This document shows positions 31,622-37,102 of a DNA stretch of 37,102 nt, piece after piece. Position numbers and translations under genes: made by a program. The stretch is from assembly GCA_035550595.1 (NCBI GenBank), contig DASZOV010000034.1, forward strand, positions 1 to 37,102, written 5' to 3'. The stretch is from CALFMR01 sp035550595. GTDB taxonomy: Bacteria; Acidobacteriota; Vicinamibacteria; Vicinamibacterales; SCN-69-37. Every line of letters begins with the position of its first letter. Position 1 is the first letter of the stretch. The notes beneath the pieces were generated by a model. It saw only the letters and a program-made list of their open reading frames with translations, was not told the origin of the DNA and did not search any database.

Positions 31622-34282
31622 ATGCGCACGTTGCGACGCCTGCTGCACGTCTTCCGTTCGTGGCGCCACGACGCCGACCTTCGCGAGGAGCTCGAGACGC
31701 ATCGATCGCTTCGCCAGGATCGACTCGAACGCGAGGGCTACGCGCCAGACGACGCGGCGGTCGCCAGTCGTCGGGCGCTCGGCAACACCACGCTCGCCCG
31801 CGAAGACGCGCGCGAAGCGTGGACGTGGCGCGCGCTCGACGCGCTCCGGCAGGATCTGCGCACCGTGATCCGCGGTCTCGCCAAGAGTCCGGGGTTCACC
31901 GTCGTCGCCATCGGCACGCTCGCGCTCGGCATCGGGGCCAACACGGCGCTCTTCTCGCTCTTCAACAGCCTGTCGCTGCGCACGCTGCCCGTGCGCGATC
32001 CCGGCAGCCTGGTCTATGTCGAGGACGGCTCCTGGACGAATCCGATCTGGCAAGCGCTCGATCGGCATCGTGCTGAGCTCTTCGACGGCGCGTTCGCATG
32101 GTCGAACGAGCACTTCGATCTTTCGCAGGGCGGCGAAAAAGCCTTCGTCGACGGGGCCTACGTGAGCGGTCGGATGTTCGACGTGCTCGGCGTTTCTCCC
32201 GTGCGCGGACGTCCGCTGACGGCCGCTGACGACGCCACGGGCGCCGACAACACCGTCGCAGTCATCAGTCATCGCTTCTGGCAGCAGCACTTCGGTGGCA
32301 CAGATGACGTCATCGGCCGGCAACTGACGTTGAACCGCGTACCCTTCACGATTGTCGGCGTCGCGCCCGCGGGTTTCTTCGGTCCAGAAGTCGGGCGGAC
32401 CGACGACGTCATGATTCCAATCGCGGCGAAGGCGTCCATCGACGGCTCTGACGATGGGCTTCGGAGTGGTTGGTACTGGTGGCTCGAGATCATGGCTCGG
32501 CGCAAGCCCGGACAGACCGTCGAGCAGCTCAACGCGGCTCTCGCCGGTCTGATGCCGCAGCTTCGCGAAGAAGCGCGGCCCAAGGACGGTCCGCCCGCGG
32601 CGCGAGCCGACTACATGAGCAATCCGCTCACGGTCGCGCCCGCAGCGACCGGGCACTCGGAGTTGCGTGGCGACTTCGAGACGCCTCTCCTCGCTGTGCT
32701 CGCCGTTGTCGGCGTCGTGCTGCTCATCGCGTGCGCGAACATCGCCAACCTGCTCCTGGCGCGCGCAGTCTCGCGGCACCACGAGCTCAGCGTGCGGCTC
32801 GTGCTTGGCGCGTCGCGGTGGCGGCTCGCACGGCTGCTGCTCGCTGAGAGTCTGGTGATCGCCGTCGTGGGTGCGGCGCTCGGCGTGGCGTTCGCGTGGT
32901 GGAGCGGCGCGTTGCTCGTCCGGCAGCTCGACACATGGCGCAACACGGTGTCGCTCGATCTCCAGCTCGATTGGCGTGTCCTTGCGTTCACCGCCGCGCT
33001 CGCGGGCCTCACCGCCATCGTTGCCGGCGTCGCGCCCGCATTGGGATTGAGACACGTCGCGCCCAATGATGCGCTGAAGGACGCGGGTCGCAGTATTGCC
33101 GGCGACCGGCGCTTCACGGTCCGCGGCGCGCTCGTCGTCGCGCAGATCGCGCTGTCGCTCGCGCTCGTGGTCGCGGCCGGTCTGTTCCTGCGGACGCTTC
33201 GGTCGCTCAGCGACGTGCGGCTCGGATTCACGCCCGAGCCACTCGTCGTCGCCAATCTCGACTTGCACGCGATCACCACCGACCGTGCCGCGCAGTTCGC
33301 GTTGATGGAGCGCCTGCGGACGGCAGCCGCGGCCGTGCCGGGTGTGACGTCGGCCGCGACGTCCGTCATCACACCGCTCTCCGGCGCGGGCTGGAATGCA
33401 GGCGTCGGTGAGACGTCGCCTGGCGTACCGGCCGATCGGAGGCAGATGACGTGGATGAACGCCATCTCGCCTGGGTGGATCGGCACGATGGGCACGCCCC
33501 TTCTGGCGGGACGAGATTTCGACGCCAGTGACATCACGACCGGGACGCCGGCCGTTGCCATCGTGAATCAGGCGTTTGCGAGCCGATTCCTGAAGGGGTC
33601 CGCTGTCGGCCAGGTCGTGCACGTGGGCGGCCCCTCCAAGCGGCTCGCGTATCGCATCGTCGGGCTTCTCGCCGACGCCGTGTACCGCTCGCCGCGCGAG
33701 GGTGTCGTGCCGACGCTCTATGTGCCGCCCTCGGCCGAGGATTTCGGCACGACACTGACCGTCGCCGCCGCTCCAGGCCAGCGCGCCGCGGTGGAGCGTG
33801 CGGTCGCCGCCGCGCTGACTCAGGCCGCGCCGCGCGTCTCCTTCACCTTCCGCATCTTCGACGAGTACATCCACGCGACCATGCTGCGCGAACAGCTCGT
33901 CGCGCTGCTCTCGACGTTCTTCGGCGCGCTGGGACTCTTGCTCGCGGCCGTCGGCCTCTACGGCGTCGTGTCACATGCGGTCAACGCACGGCGGACGGAG
34001 ATCGGCGTGCGCCTGGCGCTCGGATCGAGCGCGCGCGGTATTGTGAGCCTCATCTTCCGGCGCGTCGCGATGCTGCTCGTCGTTGGGCTCGTCATCGGCG
34101 CGGCCGCGAGCCTCTGGGCCGCGCGCTTCGTGCAGACGCTGCTCTTCCAGCTCGATGCCCGCGATCCCACGACGTTCGTCGTCGCCGCGCTCGTCCTGGC
34201 CGCGGCTGTCATTCTGGCGGCCTGGCTGCCCGCCCGGCGCGCCGCGCGCCTCGATCCCGCTCGCGTGCTCCGCGAAGGGTGA
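31622..34282 (+). CDS. ADOP-type MacB-like permease with N-terminal helper domain
   Basis: 886 aa from the ATG at 31622. Residues 1-85 are the cytoplasmic ADOP N-terminal domain (RLLHVFRSWRHDADLREELETH and so on) that precedes the permease core in many paired ADOPs. The permease has two repeats, each with a MacB-type periplasmic domain and an FtsX core. The first helix begins SPGFTVVAIGTLALGIGANTALFSL; the mid core is VVLLIACANIANLLLARAVSRHHELSVRLVLGASRWRL; the final core is LLLAAVGLYGVVSHAVNARRTEIGVRLALGSSARGI, ending AAWLPARRAARLDPARVLREG. No ATPase gene is nearby ('orphan'). Role unproven. Confidence 0.93.
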   Translation: MRTLRRLLHVFRSWRHDADLREELETHRSLRQDRLEREGYAPDDAAVASRRALGNTTLAREDAREAWTWRALDALRQDLRTVIRGLAKSPGFTVVAIGTLALGIGANTALFSLFNSLSLRTLPVRDPGSLVYVEDGSWTNPIWQALDRHRAELFDGAFAWSNEHFDLSQGGEKAFVDGAYVSGRMFDVLGVSPVRGRPLTAADDATGADNTVAVISHRFWQQHFGGTDDVIGRQLTLNRVPFTIVGVAPAGFFGPEVGRTDDVMIPIAAKASIDGSDDGLRSGWYWWLEIMARRKPGQTVEQLNAALAGLMPQLREEARPKDGPPAARADYMSNPLTVAPAATGHSELRGDFETPLLAVLAVVGVVLLIACANIANLLLARAVSRHHELSVRLVLGASRWRLARLLLAESLVIAVVGAALGVAFAWWSGALLVRQLDTWRNTVSLDLQLDWRVLAFTAALAGLTAIVAGVAPALGLRHVAPNDALKDAGRSIAGDRRFTVRGALVVAQIALSLALVVAAGLFLRTLRSLSDVRLGFTPEPLVVANLDLHAITTDRAAQFALMERLRTAAAAVPGVTSAATSVITPLSGAGWNAGVGETSPGVPADRRQMTWMNAISPGWIGTMGTPLLAGRDFDASDITTGTPAVAIVNQAFASRFLKGSAVGQVVHVGGPSKRLAYRIVGLLADAVYRSPREGVVPTLYVPPSAEDFGTTLTVAAAPGQRAAVERAVAAALTQAAPRVSFTFRIFDEYIHATMLREQLVALLSTFFGALGLLLAAVGLYGVVSHAVNARRTEIGVRLALGSSARGIVSLIFRRVAMLLVVGLVIGAAASLWAARFVQTLLFQLDARDPTTFVVAALVLAAAVILAAWLPARRAARLDPARVLREG

Positions 34283-34347
34283 GCCAGCACACGCGACTGG
34301 CCGGCTAACCCGCCGCTTCCCCACCCGTCCAATGGGACGGAGGCCTC

Positions 34348-36777
34348 ATGGGGAACTGGCTGCGCGACGTAAGGTTCGCTCTCCGCCTGATGCGGCGGGA
34401 GCCGCGATTCACCGTGCTCGCCATCGTGGCGCTCGCTCTGGGTATCGGGGCCTCGACGGCGGTGTTCACCGTGATAGACGGCGTCCTGCTGCGACCGCTG
34501 TCGTACAAGGACGCGAACCGCCTCGTCGTGGCCCTGCAGGGCGCCGGCGGCAGCGCACCCGTTTCTCCCGCCGACTTCCTCGACTATCGCCGTGACGCGC
34601 GGTCACTCGACCGGCTGAGCGCGGCCCAGGCGTGGAGCGTGACGCTCGGCGGCGGTGAGCGTCCGGTTCGACTCGCCGGTTTGAGGGTCAGCGGCGATCT
34701 CTTCGACCTGCTCGGCGTCCCACCCGCGCTCGGCCGCACGTTGACCAACGCCGATGCCCAGCCGGGCCACGACCATGTCGTCGTCATCAGCGACAACTTG
34801 TGGAGGACGCGCTTCGCGGCCGATCGTGCCGTCGTCGGCCGGACCGTGCCGATCGACGGCGAGCCGTACGTCGTCGCCGGCATCATGCCGCCGGGCTTCC
34901 GATTCGCGCCGTTCTGGGTGACGCAGGCCGAACTGTGGGCGCCGCTCACGCTCGCCGACCGCGCCGACGATCGCGCGGGACAATCGCTTCGTCTCTTCGG
35001 GCGTTTGAAAGACGGTGTCTCCACGGCCCAGGCGCAGGCGGAAATGAGCGCCATCTGCGCACGGCTCGCGCACGACTACCCGGCGACCAACGCGAACACG
35101 CGCATCACGGTCACTCCTCTCCTCGACAAGGTCGTGGCCGGGATTCGGCCGACGTTGGCGCTGTTGGTCGCGCTCGTGGCGTGCGTGCTGCTCATCGCGT
35201 GCGCGAACGTCGCGAACGCCCTGCTCGCTCGCGCGTCGGGACGACGACGGGAAATCGCCGTCCGGCTGGCCATGGGCGCATCGCCGGCGGACATTGTCCG
35301 ACAACTGTTGACGGAGAGCGCGCTGCTGGCGGCGCTCGGCGCCATCGCGGGGCTCGCGTGCGCCGCCTGGGGCGTCCATGCGCTCATCGCGGCGCTGCCG
35401 CCCGGCGGGCTGCCGCGTCAGCACGACGTCGGCTTCAACGCGCGTGTCTTCCTCGTCGCGTCATTCGCGACGATCGTCAGCGGCGTCGCGACGGGCCTGG
35501 CACCCGCGCTGCAAGTCTTCAGGAACAGCGCCGCACGAGGACTCGAGAACGGCAGCCGCGGCGCGACCGAAGCACGCGGCGGGCTCCGCACCCGGCATCT
35601 GCTCGTCGCCGCCCAGGTGGCGCTCGCGCTCGTGCTGCTCGCCGACGCGGGGCTGCTCGCGCGGACGATGGGGCGCTTGAATGCCGTCGATCCCGGCTTC
35701 CGCATCGATCACCTCGCCGTCGCCACCGTCTCGCTCGACGGGACACCTTACGCGAGTGCAGCGGCGCGTCCCGCCATGTTCGATCGCGTGCAGGCACGAC
35801 TCGCGGCGATGCCGTTCGCGACGGCTGTCGGCGCGATCAATCATCTGCCGCTCGCCGGGGACGCGTGGAACCTGAACTACTGGCCGGACGATCGCCCCAC
35901 GCCGTCCCCGCAGGAACGACCAACGGCCCTCTATCGCGTCGTCCGGCCTGGCTACTTCGCGGCGATGGGCCTGCCGATTGTCGCCGGCCGCGACATCGCG
36001 TCGACCGATGCCGCCTCGTCGCTTCCGGTCGTCGTGATCAACGCGGCCATGGCGGAGCGGCAATGGCCAGGGCGATCGGCGGTCGGCCGCCGCATCCATC
36101 TTCCTGGACCGAGCAACGTTCCAACGGCGTTGACCGTTGTCGGCATCGCCGCCAACGCGCGCCAGACCGACTGGACGAGTCCGCCCGAAGACGAGGTGTA
36201 TGTCGCCTTCGCGCAGCGCTCGTCCGAGTTCGGGCTGAGCAGCCTGACGTTCGTGATCCGGACGTCGGGCGACCCGGCAGAAGTCGCGGCGTCGATTCCT
36301 CGCGAAGTCGGCCTGGTCGACCGCGGCATCGTCGTCTCGGCCAATACGACGATGGAGGGCATCGTCGCCGATGAACTGTGGCGGCAGCGCCTCACGGGCG
36401 AACTGGCCGGTGCCTTTGCCGGCATCGCGCTCGGACTCGCCGTCATCGGTATCTACGCCGTCGTCGCGGGTGCGGTGGCCCGTCGAACGCGGGAGTTCGG
36501 CGTGCGGCTGGCGCTCGGCGCCACGCCCGGCGCCCTCGAGCGTCTGGCGGTAGCCGCGATCTTCGGGCCGATCTGCTGGGGCGCGGCGCTCGGGCTGGCC
36601 GCAACGGCCGCCGGCGCCGGACTCATGCGCACGATGGTCTACGACGTGAGCGTGCTGGATCCGTATGCGATCGGCAGCGCGGTGCTGCTGTTGCTGGCCG
36701 CCGCCGTGGCGGCCGCCTGGCTGCCGGCGCGGCGGGCGAGCCGTCTCGATCCGACCCTTGCACTGCGCAACGAGTGA
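34348..36777 (+). CDS. ADOP-type MacB-like permease without N-terminal helper domain
   Basis: 809 aa from the ATG at 34348, 65 bases after the first permease. It starts directly with the permease (NWLRDVRFALRLMRREPRFTVLAIVALALGIGASTAVFTVIDGVLLRPL) and has two FtsX-type units: VACVLLIACANVANALLARASGRRREIAVRLAMGASPADI in the middle, and IALGLAVIGIYAVVAGAVARRTREFGVRLALGATPGAL near the end, ending LPARRASRLDPTLALRNE. It is a clear paralogue of the preceding gene but lacks its 85-residue N-terminal domain, so the two may form a heteromer. No ATPase gene is adjacent. Confidence 0.93.
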   Translation: MGNWLRDVRFALRLMRREPRFTVLAIVALALGIGASTAVFTVIDGVLLRPLSYKDANRLVVALQGAGGSAPVSPADFLDYRRDARSLDRLSAAQAWSVTLGGGERPVRLAGLRVSGDLFDLLGVPPALGRTLTNADAQPGHDHVVVISDNLWRTRFAADRAVVGRTVPIDGEPYVVAGIMPPGFRFAPFWVTQAELWAPLTLADRADDRAGQSLRLFGRLKDGVSTAQAQAEMSAICARLAHDYPATNANTRITVTPLLDKVVAGIRPTLALLVALVACVLLIACANVANALLARASGRRREIAVRLAMGASPADIVRQLLTESALLAALGAIAGLACAAWGVHALIAALPPGGLPRQHDVGFNARVFLVASFATIVSGVATGLAPALQVFRNSAARGLENGSRGATEARGGLRTRHLLVAAQVALALVLLADAGLLARTMGRLNAVDPGFRIDHLAVATVSLDGTPYASAAARPAMFDRVQARLAAMPFATAVGAINHLPLAGDAWNLNYWPDDRPTPSPQERPTALYRVVRPGYFAAMGLPIVAGRDIASTDAASSLPVVVINAAMAERQWPGRSAVGRRIHLPGPSNVPTALTVVGIAANARQTDWTSPPEDEVYVAFAQRSSEFGLSSLTFVIRTSGDPAEVAASIPREVGLVDRGIVVSANTTMEGIVADELWRQRLTGELAGAFAGIALGLAVIGIYAVVAGAVARRTREFGVRLALGATPGALERLAVAAIFGPICWGAALGLAATAAGAGLMRTMVYDVSVLDPYAIGSAVLLLLAAAVAAAWLPARRASRLDPTLALRNE

Positions 36778-36927
36778 CGCGCCGCGAGCCTTCCACGGCA
36801 GGTCGATCGGCGAAACCCTGCAATTCTTCGTGCGAAATGAGGGTCAGTCCGATGTAGACTAGCGCGCGCTGGGCCGGCCGGCACTCTGCCGTCCGGGCGT
36901 CAGCTCGTCAGCAGAGACCCAATTCCT

Positions 36928-37102
36928 ATGGCAAAGACCGCGAAGAAGAAGCCGTTCAAACCCGCGCCGGCCACCAAGCGCCGTTCGCGTGGCGATGTGG
37001 TGAAGCAGATTGCGGCCGCGACCGAACTCCGGGCGGGCAAGGTGCGTGAGGTGTTCGACGCGCTCACCGCGATCATCGCAGCCGATCTCGGCAAGAAGGG
37101 CA
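36928..37102 (+). CDS. HU/IHF-family DNA-binding protein (5' part, runs off window)
   Basis: First 58 codons only. A Lys/Arg-rich N-terminal extension (AKTAKKKPFKPAPATKRRSR) precedes the HU helix-turn-helix dimer region GDVVKQIAAATELRAGKVREVFDALTAIIAADLGKKG, which aligns with the start of HU proteins. The DNA-binding arms lie beyond the window edge. HU bends and compacts DNA; the basic tail may add DNA affinity. The 150 bases before it show no gene and no convincing promoter. Confidence 0.85.
   Translation, partial: MAKTAKKKPFKPAPATKRRSRGDVVKQIAAATELRAGKVREVFDALTAIIAADLGKKG

Noticed and set aside
31490..33874. 794-codon minus-strand frame opposite the first ADOP permease
   Set aside because: Very long but rich in Arg/Glu/His with no domain; it is the antisense of a strongly recognised permease in GC-rich DNA.
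1..37102. CRISPR array or prophage
   Set aside because: No regularly spaced direct repeats and no phage structural, integrase or Cas-like genes were seen.

Overview
The window is a GC-rich bacterial chromosome segment. Two large 'Acidobacterial duplicated orphan permease' (ADOP) type proteins behind a PadR regulator, a DUF1080 gene, a SUMF1/DUF1080 fusion, a BamD lipoprotein (so a diderm cell) and several families of interspersed palindromic repeats suggest an Acidobacteriota member, perhaps Vicinamibacteria. This is inference from gene content; there is no rRNA or other phylogenetic marker to settle it.

Layout. (1) 1-4349, + strand: an exported SpoIVB/S55-type protease and a secreted beta-propeller/Ig-like protein. 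(2) 4382-10364, - strand: a split or frameshifted sigma-54 enhancer-binding regulator, a DppB/DppC-type permease pair, then an ECF sigma factor and its membrane anti-sigma factor. (3) 10459-18173, + strand: a tightly overlapped housekeeping run, aroC-def-fmt-rsmB-PASTA protein-rpe-thioesterase-sugar epimerase-bamD. Most junctions are 1- or 4-base stop/start overlaps. pgsA follows, convergent. (4) 19057-21624, + strand: a sugar-nucleotide pyrophosphorylase, a phosphomannomutase/phosphoglucomutase and tRNA-Gly(CCC). The first two fit supply of an activated sugar, probably GDP-mannose. (5) 21698-29984, - strand: the SUMF1/DUF1080 protein; an antitoxin, broken ParE toxin, TauE/SafE exporter and DUF1634 cassette; and a panD-permease-permease-ATPase-AttH-like operon. 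(6) 30110-37102, + strand: a DUF1080 protein, PadR, two ADOP permeases and the start of an HU-like gene.

How genes work together. The - strand operon 25403-29590 looks like an AttEFGH/MacB-type exporter. Its last gene joins an FtsX-like first membrane segment to a CrtC/AttH lipocalin-like domain, and panD sits directly in front. PadR with two ATPase-less MacB-like permeases forms a second, separate transport or stress module. The sigma/anti-sigma pair is a standard transmembrane signalling unit, and a near-perfect palindrome lies over its translation start region.

The most unusual signals are at the DNA or RNA level. A palindromic segment is inserted in frame in the SAM-binding domain of rsmB. 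Two diverged copies of an intergenic hairpin repeat (18926 and 31520) carry compensatory base-pair changes. A 110-bp palindrome at 31027 is built from GTTCGAA-type heptads. Two genes carry apparent single-base frameshifts: the sigma-54 regulator near 9755 and the ParE toxin near 24855.
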